Assembly: GCF_013407935.1 (NCBI RefSeq)
Contig: NZ_JACBZU010000002.1
Location: forward strand, 1 to 64,000
Source of the DNA: Allomuricauda sp. ARW1Y1
GTDB lineage: Bacteria > Bacteroidota > Bacteroidia > Flavobacteriales > Flavobacteriaceae
Direction of reading: 5' to 3'
Length of the DNA: 64,000 nt
How positions within the stretch are numbered: the stretch's first letter is position 1; every line of letters begins with the position of its first letter. The notes under the pieces were generated by a model that saw only the letters and a list, made by a program, of their open reading frames with translations, did not search any database and had not been told where the DNA came from. Made by a program: the position numbers and the translations under genes. Positions 1 through 8,974 of the stretch are shown here, piece after piece.

Positions 1-68
1 GGCTCTCGGTAAACTTGCTTTTTTTCATGTGACAGTTAAAATTTAAAGTTAGAAAATCTGAATTTTAA

Positions 69-215
69 ACTGTCCTATTTTTAGGGAAGGCTACATTTTT
101 AGGGAAGGCTACAATTTCAACGCACGGAATAGTGAAGAAAGTGAGCAAAGTTCCAAAGGCTGAAATTGAAAAAGCAATGAAAATCAAAACCGATTTTTTC
201 AAACAAAAAGACTAA
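69..215 (+). pseudogene. C-terminal remnant of a HigB/RelE-type toxin
   Basis: An open stretch in frame with the stop at 213-215 encodes a tail reading STHGIVKKVSKVPKAEIEKA, followed by a basic end. This resembles the C-terminus of phage-derived Gp49/HigB toxins, ribosome-dependent mRNA interferases that form toxin-antitoxin pairs. The frame is closed upstream by TAA at 66-68 and no start codon or N-terminal half is present, so the catalytic part is missing. The antitoxin gene starts 4 nt downstream, the usual toxin-antitoxin order. The remnant carries an in-frame 18-bp tandem duplication. Most likely a broken toxin. A frameshift with the rest lying left of the window cannot be excluded, because only 68 bases precede it. 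Confidence 0.5.
78..113. repeat. Perfect 18-bp tandem duplication
   Basis: The unit TTTTTAGGGAAGGCTACA occurs twice, head to tail, with no mismatch (78-95 and 96-113). Being 18 bp it adds six codons (FLGKAT twice) without changing frame in the toxin remnant. Perfect identity suggests a recent slippage or repair event. Confidence 0.9.
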
Positions 216-219
216 GATT

Positions 220-552
220 ATGGCAGCAAAAAAAGGAAAAATGAAAATGATGACCCTCGACCAACTCAAAGACCAAGACATTGGAAAAGTTGGAACGCCA
301 GAACGTGACAAATATGAATTTGACTTGAGAATGGAATTGCTTGGCGAAATGATAAAATCCGTTCGAAAAGAACGTAACCTTACTCAAGAGCAACTTGGCG
401 AATTAATTGGAGTTCAAAAATCCCAAATCTCAAAACTGGAAAGAAATACCAAAAACGTAACTATAGAAACGATCTTAAAAGTATTCCGAGCATTAAAAAC
501 TAACGTCCGATTTAGTGTTGAAATGAACGAATCAGAATTTAAAGTAGCATAG
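220..552 (+). CDS. HigA-like XRE-family antitoxin / transcriptional regulator
   Basis: The 110-aa protein has a lysine-rich N-terminus, a linker (about residues 15-40) and a Cro/C1 helix-turn-helix at about 45-100; the recognition region reads TQEQLGELIGVQKSQISKLE. The arrangement (toxin first, antitoxin 4 nt after its stop, HTH near the C-terminus) fits HigBA modules of Bacteroidota. The antitoxin would neutralise the toxin and repress the shared promoter. Here the toxin looks truncated, so this may be an orphan antitoxin that still works as a DNA-binding repressor or as protection against related toxins. ATG start. No independent promoter is obvious in the 219 bases upstream. Confidence 0.8.
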   Translation: MAAKKGKMKMMTLDQLKDQDIGKVGTPERDKYEFDLRMELLGEMIKSVRKERNLTQEQLGELIGVQKSQISKLERNTKNVTIETILKVFRALKTNVRFSVEMNESEFKVA

Positions 553-626
553 AACACTAACAACACCCCTTTTCCCTTCATGTAACAATTTTGGATTTCA
601 TCAGTCTACAAGTAAAACGAACATTC

Positions 627-1367
627 ATGAAATCCATCAAAATCCTAGCGCTATGTGTTCTATATAGCGTCATTGCCAGTTGTAACCATCCCCCTAACAA
701 AACGGTGCAAGCCAGCTCGGTAGTAACTTTTACCGAAGGTAAATCGCGCTTTACGCCCGCACAGGAAGAACTCATCCAAGATATTGTACAAACATCGGAA
801 CTAAAGGTCAGGGAACTGTTGCCCAACCTGCCCGATAGCATCAACGTAGCGTTGGAAATCGTGGATTGGAACATCGATGTGGTCGGTGGGGTTACCGGCC
901 GAACGGAGACCAACTCCCCTCCCCAAGTGGTGATCCAAATATCCGAGACCTACCCCGGTGGGGTTGTCAAAGCGGCCGAAACGGCCTTGGAGCATACCAT
1001 TTTTCATGAATTTCACCACCTATACCGAGGTTGGGCCATACAGGACAATAAATTTGGACCAGGTATCGATATCGCGTCGGTGAACGAGGGGCTTGCCGTG
1101 GTGTTTTCGGAAGTGTATACCGTCGCCATGGAAGCTGATAGCCCTCCCGAAGCCACAGTGGCCGAGAAATGGGTGACCGAAATTTTGGCCCTGCCCATCA
1201 ATGCCAATTACCAGCACTGGATGTTCCAGCATCCCGACGGTAGGGAATCCGTGGGTTACCGAACAGGGAATTATATCGTGCGCAAGGCCTTGGCTGCATC
1301 GGGCAAGAACATCCTTGAACTCAGCGAGCTCCCTCCCAACGAGATTTTAACATTGGCCGGCTATTAG
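627..1367 (+). CDS. Lipoprotein with zinc-metalloprotease motif (DUF2268-like)
   Basis: From the ATG at 627 the protein is 246 aa with a lipoprotein signal (MKSIKILALCVLYSVIASC, lipid cysteine at 19). It has a zinc-binding HEFHH motif at residues 127-131, followed by NEGLAVVFSE, which could supply the third ligand. Order and spacing resemble the DUF2268 group of predicted Zn-dependent proteases; substrate unknown. It is probably anchored in the cell envelope. The open frame extends up to a TTG at 591, but that would put 12 residues before the signal peptide, so 627 is preferred. It stands alone between the antitoxin and a DCC-family gene. Confidence 0.7.
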   Translation: MKSIKILALCVLYSVIASCNHPPNKTVQASSVVTFTEGKSRFTPAQEELIQDIVQTSELKVRELLPNLPDSINVALEIVDWNIDVVGGVTGRTETNSPPQVVIQISETYPGGVVKAAETALEHTIFHEFHHLYRGWAIQDNKFGPGIDIASVNEGLAVVFSEVYTVAMEADSPPEATVAEKWVTEILALPINANYQHWMFQHPDGRESVGYRTGNYIVRKALAASGKNILELSELPPNEILTLAGY

Positions 1368-1397
1368 AAATCGCTAGGCTTTGAGGGTATTGCTGCG

Positions 1398-1405
1398 TAT
1401 CTTTG
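1398..1405 (+). promoter_or_regulatory. Candidate -7 promoter element (TATCTTTG)
   Basis: TATCTTTG matches the Bacteroidota -7 consensus TAnnTTTG and lies 46 nt upstream of the ATG at 1451. The nearest TTG (1381-1383) is only 14 nt away, shorter than the usual spacing near 19, so only the -7 half is well supported. Confidence 0.35.
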
Positions 1406-1422
1406 GGATATGTAATGCAAAG

Positions 1423-1442
1423 ATTCCCGACTTCTCGGGAAT
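1423..1442. repeat. 8-bp inverted repeat in the leader of the DCC-family gene
   Basis: ATTCCCGA and TCGGGAAT are perfect inverted arms around a CTTC loop. The hairpin ends 8 nt before the start codon at 1451 and takes the place of any Shine-Dalgarno sequence. It could be a small dispersed palindromic element or a translation-control hairpin. Confidence 0.7.
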
Positions 1443-1450
1443 ACAAAATT

Positions 1451-1858
1451 ATGATAGAAGATAAAAAGATAATCCTGTTCGATGGCGTTTGCAATTTGTG
1501 CAACAACGCGGTCCAATTTGTCATTAAAAGGGACAAAAAGGATATTTTTCGCTATGCGGCGCTCCAAAGTGAGATTGGACAGGAGTTGGTGGCCCAACGC
1601 CAAATCGATACCAGTAAAATCGATTCCATTATTTTGATTGAGCCCGGAGTGGCCTATTATACCAAATCCGATGCTGCCTTGGAAATTGCCCAAGATTTAG
1701 GCGGAATCTGGAGACTTTCGGCCATTTTTACTTGGATTCCAACCCCCATCCGCGACCGGATTTATGACTTTGTGGCAAAAAACCGGTACAAGTGGTTCGG
1801 CAAGCAAGATGCCTGCATGATCCCGACCCCTGAACTTAAAGCCAAGTTTTTGGATTAA
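1451..1858 (+). CDS. DCC-family thiol-disulfide oxidoreductase-like protein (DUF393)
   Basis: A 135-aa protein beginning MIEDKKIILFDGVCNLC. The FDGVCNLC motif near the N-terminus is the signature of the DCC (DUF393) family, predicted thiol-disulfide oxidoreductases with a CxxC-like site in a thioredoxin-like fold; physiological substrate unknown. Length fits the family. The ATG at 1451 is chosen over a TTG at 1403 because family members start just before the conserved strand. Its TAA overlaps the TAA of the convergent symporter gene (TTAA, 1855-1858). Confidence 0.8.
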   Translation: MIEDKKIILFDGVCNLCNNAVQFVIKRDKKDIFRYAALQSEIGQELVAQRQIDTSKIDSIILIEPGVAYYTKSDAALEIAQDLGGIWRLSAIFTWIPTPIRDRIYDFVAKNRYKWFGKQDACMIPTPELKAKFLD

Positions 1859-3168
1859 CTCTCTTTTTGTTTGCGATAGTTGTCGTCCCAATTCTTCACC
1901 TTGGGCTCTCCCAATTTATCTACGGATTTGGCAACCAATAAAGAAACGGTGGCATCACCGGAAACATTCACCACGGTACGGCACATATCCAAAGGTCTAT
2001 CCACCGCAAAAATCAGCGCAAGTCCCGCTTCGGGAATCCCTGCTTGTGCCAATACGATGACCAACATTACCATTCCGGCACCGGGAACAGCTGCACTCCC
2101 TATGGAAGCCAAGGTTGCCGTAACAATGATGCCCAACTGAGCGGAAAGACTCAGGTCCATACCAAAGGCTTGGGCGATAAAAACGGCCGCTACCGCCTGG
2201 TACAAACTGGTTCCGTCCATATTGATAGTGGCACCAATGGGCAGCACAAAACTGGTGACCTCTTCCTCAACGCCCAAATGCTCTTCTACCCTTTCCATGG
2301 TCACTGGCAAGGTAGCGGCACTCGAACTGGTCGAAAAAGCCAATAATTGTGCAGGGGACATTCCTTTCATAAAAAAGGCGGGGTTGGTTTTGGTGAAAAT
2401 CCATGCAATCAGCAGATATACACATAGCATAAGCGCCAAACCAAGCAGTACACAGAAGGCATACCATGCCAGGGCTTGGAAAAGGTCCAAACTTGGCGAC
2501 TCCACCACCAAGGCCGCCAACAGCGCAAATACACCATAAGGTGCGGCCAACATAATAATATCTATCAATTTTAAAATGACCTCGTTAAAGCCATCGAAGA
2601 ATTTTTTGACGGGTTCTGCGGTTTTCTCTGGAATCAAAATGAGCCCAATCCCAAAGAAAATGGCAAAGAAAATCACCTGAAGCATGTTTCCATTGTCACT
2701 CGCGGCCTTAAATATGTTGCTCGGAACCAAATCTTCCAGCGCCTGCAAGGGGCCCGCCTCCTTTTGTTTGTCGGCGGCAGTTTTGATGTTGTCGGCATCT
2801 CCTTTGTAGTTCTCCACGAGCTCGTTCCGGGTATCCTCTGTAATGGAACCGCCGGGCTTTACCACGTTCACGACCAGTAAACCTATGGTAACCGCAATAA
2901 TGGTGGTGACGATGTAAATCCCTATCGTCCGACCGCCCATTTTGGAGAGCTTCGAAATGTCCTTTAAGTCGGACACTCCCTTGATCAACGATGCCAAAAT
3001 CAAGGGCACCGCAATCAATTTTAGTGAGTTGATGAAAATATTACCAAAAGGTTTGATCCAATCCGAAACAATTTTGGGACCCCAATCAAATTGAACCATT
3101 AACAACGCAAACAAAACACCCAAGGCCATCCCGATAAGGATTTGCCAGTGTAATTCCAATTTCTTCAT
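1855..3168 (-). CDS. Dicarboxylate/amino acid:cation symporter (DAACS family)
   Basis: A 437-aa inner-membrane protein of the GltP/DctA/GLT-1 family, which couples uptake of C4-dicarboxylates or acidic amino acids to Na+ or H+. Diagnostic features are the serine-rich hairpin AFSTSSSAATLPVTM (about residue 280), the unwound NMDGT motif of transmembrane helix 7 (about 315-320), and a last helix region with VDRPLDMCRTVVNVSGD. A hydrophilic loop after the third helix (about residues 105-145) is longer than in E. coli GltP. Substrate cannot be told from sequence. Single gene; upstream aroC has the same orientation with a 57-nt gap. Confidence 0.9.
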   Translation of the reverse strand: MKKLELHWQILIGMALGVLFALLMVQFDWGPKIVSDWIKPFGNIFINSLKLIAVPLILASLIKGVSDLKDISKLSKMGGRTIGIYIVTTIIAVTIGLLVVNVVKPGGSITEDTRNELVENYKGDADNIKTAADKQKEAGPLQALEDLVPSNIFKAASDNGNMLQVIFFAIFFGIGLILIPEKTAEPVKKFFDGFNEVILKLIDIIMLAAPYGVFALLAALVVESPSLDLFQALAWYAFCVLLGLALMLCVYLLIAWIFTKTNPAFFMKGMSPAQLLAFSTSSSAATLPVTMERVEEHLGVEEEVTSFVLPIGATINMDGTSLYQAVAAVFIAQAFGMDLSLSAQLGIIVTATLASIGSAAVPGAGMVMLVIVLAQAGIPEAGLALIFAVDRPLDMCRTVVNVSGDATVSLLVAKSVDKLGEPKVKNWDDNYRKQKES

Positions 3169-3225
3169 AAAATAAAATTATGGACGGAAAGATACTTTAT
3201 TGCATGGAAACCACCTAACGGCTCA

Positions 3226-4290
3226 TCAGATTTTGTTGGTACGGGCCAGCAACGTATAGTCTGCCAACACCAATGCCGTCATGGCCTCCACAATGGGTAC
3301 AGCCCTTGGCACCACGCATGGGTCATGTCTTCCCTTACCTTGGGTGGTCACCTGCTCCCCTTCTTTGTTGATGGTGTCATAGGCTTGCAAAACAGTGGCC
3401 ACAGGCTTAAAGGCAACACTAAAATAAATGTCCATACCATTGCTGATACCCCCTTGGACACCTCCACTGCGATTGGTCTTTGTGGTGCCATCGGGGTTAA
3501 AGGCATCGTTGTGCTCGCTACCCTTCATGGCGACACCAGCGAAGCCGCTTCCGTACTCAAAGCCCTTAACGGCATTGATGGACAGCATGGCTTCCCCCAA
3601 ACGGGCGTGCAATTTATCAAAAACAGGTTCCCCAAGACCAATGGGAACATTTTGGGCCACACAAGTGATAACCCCGCCAATGGTATCCCCCTGTTTTTTG
3701 ATGGATTTGATGTATGCTTCCATCTGTTTGGCCATTTCGGTATCCGGACAGCGCACTGCGTTGGATTCTATGTTGGAAAAATCCAATTCTTGATAGGGTT
3801 TCTCCAGCTTCATTTCGCCTACTTGAGAAACAAAGGCGTTGATCTTGATATCGTTCAGAAACTGTTTGGCGATGGCTCCCGCCACCACTCGACTGGCCGT
3901 TTCCCGTGCGGAACTCCTGCCTCCTCCTCGGTAATCACGGAAACCGTACTTTTTATCGTACACATAGTCCGCATGGGAAGGTCGGTACGAATCCTTGATA
4001 TGGGAATAGTCCTTGGACTTCTGATTGGTATTGTGAATGGCAAAACCAATGGGCGTTCCCGTAGTTTTTCCCTCGAACACCCCGGAATAGATCTCCACGG
4101 TATCCGGCTCCTTGCGTTGCGTGACGATGGCAGATTGCCCCGGCTTTCTGCGGTTCAGTTCTTCTTGTACTTTTTCGAGGTCCAACGTTATCCCAGCGGG
4201 ACAACCATCAATAATGCCGCCCAGAGCCTTTCCATGGGATTCACCAAAGGTGGTGAGCCTAAAAAGTTGTCCAAAGGAATTTCCTGCCAT
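3226..4290 (-). CDS. aroC: Chorismate synthase
   Basis: A 354-aa enzyme that converts 5-enolpyruvylshikimate-3-phosphate to chorismate, the last common step of aromatic amino acid synthesis, using reduced FMN. Signature motifs are GDTIGG in the middle, the family repeat [20 protein letters not shown] (about 125-145), EYGSGFAG, and [12 protein letters not shown] near the end. Length matches bacterial AroC. The ATG start is followed by [20 protein letters not shown], the canonical beginning. No other shikimate gene is adjacent. A good promoter lies directly upstream (4314-4342). Confidence 0.97.
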   Translation of the reverse strand: MAGNSFGQLFRLTTFGESHGKALGGIIDGCPAGITLDLEKVQEELNRRKPGQSAIVTQRKEPDTVEIYSGVFEGKTTGTPIGFAIHNTNQKSKDYSHIKDSYRPSHADYVYDKKYGFRDYRGGGRSSARETASRVVAGAIAKQFLNDIKINAFVSQVGEMKLEKPYQELDFSNIESNAVRCPDTEMAKQMEAYIKSIKKQGDTIGGVITCVAQNVPIGLGEPVFDKLHARLGEAMLSINAVKGFEYGSGFAGVAMKGSEHNDAFNPDGTTKTNRSGGVQGGISNGMDIYFSVAFKPVATVLQAYDTINKEGEQVTTQGKGRHDPCVVPRAVPIVEAMTALVLADYTLLARTNKI

Positions 4291-4313
4291 TCGGTATAAA
4301 ATTAGATTGCCCC

Positions 4314-4342
4314 CAAAGGTAGCGGATACAAAGCTAATTCAA
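4314..4342 (-). promoter_or_regulatory. Promoter of aroC
   Basis: On the minus strand TTG (4342-4340) is followed after 18 nt by TACCTTTG (4321-4314), a perfect fit to the Bacteroidota TTG-N19-TAnnTTTG promoter. Transcription would begin near 4307, giving a leader of about 17 nt before the ATG at 4290. Confidence 0.65.
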
Positions 4343-4483
4343 AAACAGGCTTTTGGCTTAATGTTATTGTAACATAATTCACTTTAAGGTGATATTATTT
4401 TAACAATATCCTCATGAATTAATGATTTGGAATTGATTTCTATTTTATTCTTACCAGTTTATTTTGTACTAAACCCTATTCGA

Positions 4484-5401
4484 TTGAAAAGAAGGAAGAT
4501 AGAATTGGCAGTTATCTCGGATGTTCACCTAGGAACCTATGGCTGCCATGCGGACGAACTGATCACATACCTCAACAGTATTCAGCCCAAAAAACTGATT
4601 TTAAACGGGGACATTATCGATATTTGGCAGTTTAGCAAACGATACTTCCCTCCTTCCCATTTAAAAGTGTTAAGAAAGATCATTGGAATGGCATCGAGAG
4701 GTACCGAAGTGTACTATATTACTGGAAATCATGATGAAATGCTCCGTAAGTTCAGTGATACTTCAATGGGCAACTTTAAGATCATGAACAAATTGGTCTT
4801 GAACCTCGACGGAAAAAAAGCATGGATCTTTCATGGTGATGTGTTCGATGTCTCCATTCAGAATGCAAAGTGGTTGGCCAAATTGGGAGGATATGGCTAT
4901 GACCTACTTATTTTGATCAATAGTTTCCTTAATTGGTGCTTGGCCAAGATGGGACGGGAAAAATATTCCTTGTCCAAAAAAATTAAGAACAGCGTAAAGG
5001 GCGCGGTCAAATATATCAATGACTTTGAAAAAACCGCTGCAGAACTCGCCATAGAAAACGAGTACGATTATGTGGTCTGTGGACACATCCATCAACCCAA
5101 AAAAGAAATCTACGAAAACAAATATGGTCGATGCACCTACCTAAATTCCGGGGATTGGGTGGAAAACCTTACCGCTCTCGAATATTCCTTTAAGCGTTGG
5201 AAAATTTACCACTACAATCACGACCGACTCTCCCCTTTCTTTATGGACGAAGACCTAAAGGAAATGGATATGAACGACCTTATTGCATCCATTACGGACA
5301 AGGAAGTGAAGATGGAAGACCTTACCGAACAACAATTCAGTGAGAGCGAAGAACACGTCGACCCTGATTTCTTAGACAACAAGGGCCTGTCTCAAGATTG
5401 A
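4484..5401 (+). CDS. UDP-2,3-diacylglucosamine pyrophosphatase-like metallophosphoesterase
   Basis: A calcineurin-like phosphoesterase of about 305 aa with all family blocks: SDVHLG, NGDIID, GNHDE, HGDVFD and CGHIHQP, which hold the two metal ions. The closest functional family is LpxH, which hydrolyses UDP-2,3-diacylglucosamine to lipid X in lipid A synthesis; this membrane-associated Bacteroidota form could also act on another nucleotide-linked substrate. There is no in-frame ATG near the start. TTG at 4484 gives (M)KRRKIELAVISDVHLG, which suits the family. TTG at 4427 would add a hydrophobic 19-residue leader and is the alternative. The 3' end overlaps the convergent oxidase by 30 nt. Confidence 0.8.
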   Translation: MKRRKIELAVISDVHLGTYGCHADELITYLNSIQPKKLILNGDIIDIWQFSKRYFPPSHLKVLRKIIGMASRGTEVYYITGNHDEMLRKFSDTSMGNFKIMNKLVLNLDGKKAWIFHGDVFDVSIQNAKWLAKLGGYGYDLLILINSFLNWCLAKMGREKYSLSKKIKNSVKGAVKYINDFEKTAAELAIENEYDYVVCGHIHQPKKEIYENKYGRCTYLNSGDWVENLTALEYSFKRWKIYHYNHDRLSPFFMDEDLKEMDMNDLIASITDKEVKMEDLTEQQFSESEEHVDPDFLDNKGLSQD

Positions 5402-8287
5402 GACCGGGTGCAATGCCTCCCTTTTCGTCCCATCCTTGATTTGATGCCTACAACTGGTTCCATTGGCAGCGATTATGGTGTCCGTTGAACTTTTCTTCAC
5501 CGCTGGAAACAATTTGAGCTTCCCAACCTGCATACTCACCTCATAATGTTCCTTTTCGTATCCAAAGGAACCCGCCATGCCACAACAGCCCGATGGGATG
5601 ATGGTTACTTTGTAATTTTCGGGCAAGTTGAGCACATCAAAGGTCACTTTTTGGTTGCTCAATGCTTTTTGATGGCAATGCCCGTGGATTTTTATGGTCC
5701 GTTCCTCTTTGGTGAAACTTTCCGAAGTAATTTGTTTTGCTGCTATTTCCGAAGCCAAAAATTCTTCGATCAAAAAGGATTGCGAAGCCAGTTTGGTCAA
5801 TTGGCCCTTATCCTCGTGCAACCGTTGGTACTCGTCCCTAAAAGAGAGTATGGCAGAAGGCTCCAGTCCCACAATGGGCGTTCCGGCATCCAAAATGGGC
5901 TTGAGACGTTCCAAATTACGGGAGACCAGTTTTTTGGCCTGTTTTAAAAATCCCTTCGATAGATAGGTTCTCCCACTCTCCCCATAAAATAGTTCCACAT
6001 CGTAACCCAGTCTGCACAGCAATTCGATGGCATCCTTACCGATCTGGATATCCAAATATTGGACAAACTCGTCGATATATAGCACCACCTGCTTTTTGGA
6101 TAGGTCCGTACGCTCTGCACGCTGCTTTTTAAGGTGATTGTTAAAATTAAAGCGCCCTACTTGAGGCAAACTCCTTTCTGGCGCCACTCCAGCAGCTTTT
6201 TTAAGCAAATTCCCAAAAATATTGGACTCGTACATCCAATTGGTTACTCCTGAAACCTTGCTGCCCAAGGCATTCAGTTGGGTGTTGTGAGCAAACAGCT
6301 TGCTGCGCAAGGAATAGCCGTTCGCTTCCTGATAATGGTACAAAAACTCCGCCTTCAAGGTAGCCACGTCCACATTGCTGGGACATTCGCTGGCACAGGC
6401 CTTACAGCTCAGGCAAAGGTCAAAGACCTCCTTTAGCTCTTGATGGTCGAAGCGGTTCGGTTTTTCGGAATTGGTCAAAAACTCTCGTAGTGCATTGGCC
6501 CTGGCCCTTGTCGTATCTTTCTCATTTTTGGTCGCCTGATAACTGGGGCACATGGCACCGCTCATGTGGTGGCTTTTGCGGCAATCACCACTTCCGTTGC
6601 ATTTTTCCGCAGCCTTTAAGATACCCTCACTATCCGAAAAATCCATTATAGTGGAAACTTCGGGCTCTTTTCGGTCTACCTCGTACCGCAAGGACTCATC
6701 CATGGGGTACGCATCCACTATCTTGCCAGGATTCAGGACTCCATTGGGGTCGAAAATCGTTTTTACGCGTTTCAGGAGTTCATAATTGGCCTCTCCAATC
6801 ATCAATGGAATGAATTCAGCGCGGACGATGCCATCTCCATGTTCGCCACTAAAACTGCCTTGGTATTTTTTGGTGAGTTGGGCCACATCGGTGGTGATGC
6901 GCCGGAACAAGACCACATCTTCTGCCTTTTTTAGATTCAGAATGGGCCTCAAATGCAATTCTCCAGCCCCTGCATGGGCGTAGTACACGGCATCCTGCCC
7001 ATATTCTTTCATGATCTGGGTAAACTCCCCGATAAAATCCTTCAAATCCTCCAAGGCCACTGCAGTATCTTCGATACAGGCTACGGCTTTACGGTCTCCC
7101 ACCATATTGCCCAGCAATCCCAATCCGGCCTTACGAAGTTCGATGGCCTTGTTGATATCGTCCCCGTACAAAACAGGACTGGCATAGCTCAATCCCGACT
7201 TTTCAATGGTTTTGAGCAGGGCTTCCAACTGCTTTTCTAGATCTTCCTTGGAATCGGCCTTTACCTCCAGCATCAATATTCCGGCTGGGTCGCCCTCCAC
7301 GAAAAAACGGTTGGCCAATTGTGCACGGTTGTTCTTGGTACAGTCCAGAATTACCTTATCCATCATCTCGCATAGGTGCAGGCTGTGCTGCATCACGGGA
7401 GCCACATCGCTCAAGCAATCCTCCAAGGTATGGTAATGGGTAGCTACCATGGCCGCAAAGGGAGGCGGTACATCATCAAGCTGAAGGGTCACTTCGGTGG
7501 TAAAGGCCAACGTCCCCTCACTGCCCGATAAAAGCTTGCACAAATTGAAATCCTCCTTGTCATCCCCAAAAATCCGGTTATTCAACAGTTCGTCCACCGC
7601 ATAACCCGTATTGCGTCTGTGAATGCTCGGTTTCGGGAATTCATCGGCAATTTGTTGCTGCGTTTCCGGATTGGAAAGTTCTTCGTAAAGTTTTTGGTAT
7701 ATGTTAGCTTCCAAAGAATCCCCAATCCGCTTTTGGTCAAATGTTTCTTTGGATATATCCGTAAAGTGTGCATCGCTCCCATCGGACAGAATACATTGCA
7801 TGGCAACCACCTTATCCCGGGTAACACCATATTGTATGGAAGTGGTTCCCGAAGAATTGTTCCCAACCATCCCGCCTATCATACATCGGTTCGACGTAGA
7901 GGTGTTTGGGCCAAAAAAGAGGCCAAAAGGTTGTAGGTACTGATTGAGCTCGTCACGAACCATACCGGGCTGAACGGTCACCTGCTTTTTCTCCTTGTCC
8001 AAATGGATAATTTTGGTGAAGTGTCGACTCATATCCACCACAATGCCCTCCCCTACGCACTGTCCGGCCAAAGAAGTTCCTGCTGTCCGCGGAATCAGTC
8101 CAACCCTATTTTTGTTGGCGAAGGCCAATAATGTTTTAATATCCTGTGGATTTTTGGGATAGGCCACCGCTAAGGGCAGTTTGCGATATACCGAAGCATC
8201 TGTAGCGTATATCGCCTTGCTCAATTCGTCGAACAACAACTCCCCTTCCAAGGATTCAGAGAGGTCTTTTAACAATTTTTTATCCAA
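5372..8287 (-). CDS. FAD-linked oxidase / Fe-S protein (D-lactate or glycolate dehydrogenase type)
   Basis: A 971-aa multidomain protein. In order: FAD-binding domain (about 40-270, with PRTAGTSLAGQCVGEG and GGMVGNNSSGT), FAD-linked oxidase C-terminal domain (about 280-560), a ferredoxin-like two-cluster region (GSGDCR...MCPSY, then CLSCKACASECPSNVD, about 620-710), and a CCG-type domain (HCHQKA, SGCCGMAGSFGYE, about 880-930). The architecture fits membrane-associated oxidation of D-2-hydroxy acids such as D-lactate into the respiratory chain; substrate not determinable here. The codon at 8287 is TTG; no in-frame ATG lies between it and the upstream stop at about 8336, so a TTG start is likely. 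Overlaps the phosphoesterase tail-to-tail by 30 nt. Confidence 0.9.
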   Translation of the reverse strand: MDKKLLKDLSESLEGELLFDELSKAIYATDASVYRKLPLAVAYPKNPQDIKTLLAFANKNRVGLIPRTAGTSLAGQCVGEGIVVDMSRHFTKIIHLDKEKKQVTVQPGMVRDELNQYLQPFGLFFGPNTSTSNRCMIGGMVGNNSSGTTSIQYGVTRDKVVAMQCILSDGSDAHFTDISKETFDQKRIGDSLEANIYQKLYEELSNPETQQQIADEFPKPSIHRRNTGYAVDELLNNRIFGDDKEDFNLCKLLSGSEGTLAFTTEVTLQLDDVPPPFAAMVATHYHTLEDCLSDVAPVMQHSLHLCEMMDKVILDCTKNNRAQLANRFFVEGDPAGILMLEVKADSKEDLEKQLEALLKTIEKSGLSYASPVLYGDDINKAIELRKAGLGLLGNMVGDRKAVACIEDTAVALEDLKDFIGEFTQIMKEYGQDAVYYAHAGAGELHLRPILNLKKAEDVVLFRRITTDVAQLTKKYQGSFSGEHGDGIVRAEFIPLMIGEANYELLKRVKTIFDPNGVLNPGKIVDAYPMDESLRYEVDRKEPEVSTIMDFSDSEGILKAAEKCNGSGDCRKSHHMSGAMCPSYQATKNEKDTTRARANALREFLTNSEKPNRFDHQELKEVFDLCLSCKACASECPSNVDVATLKAEFLYHYQEANGYSLRSKLFAHNTQLNALGSKVSGVTNWMYESNIFGNLLKKAAGVAPERSLPQVGRFNFNNHLKKQRAERTDLSKKQVVLYIDEFVQYLDIQIGKDAIELLCRLGYDVELFYGESGRTYLSKGFLKQAKKLVSRNLERLKPILDAGTPIVGLEPSAILSFRDEYQRLHEDKGQLTKLASQSFLIEEFLASEIAAKQITSESFTKEERTIKIHGHCHQKALSNQKVTFDVLNLPENYKVTIIPSGCCGMAGSFGYEKEHYEVSMQVGKLKLFPAVKKSSTDTIIAANGTSCRHQIKDGTKREALHPVSILRQALVV

Positions 8288-8375
8288 CTTGGAATACTTT
8301 TTGGGAACTAAATTGGTTTTTAGAACGTAAATGTATTACAAAACTATCTCTATTTTTTAACTTAACGAGAACCTC

Positions 8376-8876
8376 ATGAAGATTACCACATTATTATCCG
8401 TTTTATTTTTGTTTGCAACAGTGAGCTTAAGCGCGCAGAACATCTCAGAGCATGCTTTGGGACTACGATTGGGCGACAGTGACGGCTTTGGGGCCGAGAT
8501 TTCCTATCAAAAATCGATTGGACGTTACAACCGTGCAGAATTCAACCTAGGCTGGAGGGACAGCCGCGAGTTTGATGCCTTTAAATTGGCAGGGGTTTAC
8601 CAATGGGTACGACCTTTGGATGGCAACTTTAACTGGTACTACGGCGTCGGTGGTGGACTGGGAAGCGTTGATTTTGATAGGCCAGAACCCGATTTTAACG
8701 ATGATAACGATGGCTTGTTCGTGTTTGCGGCAGGTAATATCGGTATAGAATACGATTTTGATATTCCACTGCTCCTCTCCTTGGACTTCCGACCTGAATT
8801 AGGCCTAGTAGGGTACGACGGTTTCGATAACGATTTTGATTTTGATATCGCATTGGGTATCCGATACCAATTCTAA
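8376..8876 (+). CDS. Small outer-membrane beta-barrel-like protein, unknown function
   Basis: A 166-aa protein with a Sec signal peptide (MKITTLLSVLFLFATVSLSAQ, cleavage after SAQ) and alternating aromatic/polar strands ending in GIRYQF, with the terminal phenylalanine typical of outer-membrane beta barrels. Acidic loops (PDFNDDNDG, DGFDNDFDFD) could bind cations. Size suggests an eight-stranded barrel. No specific family recognised. It is transcribed alone, divergently from the FAD oxidase, and closed by a strong terminator. Confidence 0.65.
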   Translation: MKITTLLSVLFLFATVSLSAQNISEHALGLRLGDSDGFGAEISYQKSIGRYNRAEFNLGWRDSREFDAFKLAGVYQWVRPLDGNFNWYYGVGGGLGSVDFDRPEPDFNDDNDGLFVFAAGNIGIEYDFDIPLLLSLDFRPELGLVGYDGFDNDFDFDIALGIRYQF

Positions 8877-8898
8877 CGATACGATTTTTAAAGACAAG

Positions 8899-8931
8899 CC
8901 CTTAGCTTTTCAATAAGCTAAGGGTTTTTTT
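8899..8931 (+). terminator. Rho-independent terminator after the outer-membrane protein gene
   Basis: A perfect 10-bp stem CCCTTAGCTT / AAGCTAAGGG with a 6-nt loop is followed by seven T residues, 22 nt after the stop codon at 8876. Confidence 0.92.
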
Positions 8932-8974
8932 ATGCCATAAACATTGAATACCTTAGCGTCTTAAACATATTGAA

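Noticed and set aside
591-626. Extension of the metalloprotease lipoprotein to a TTG start
   Set aside because: It would place 12 residues in front of a normal lipoprotein signal peptide.
3325-4299. 324-aa open frame opposite aroC
   Set aside because: It is the antisense shadow of chorismate synthase, which has all family motifs on the other strand.
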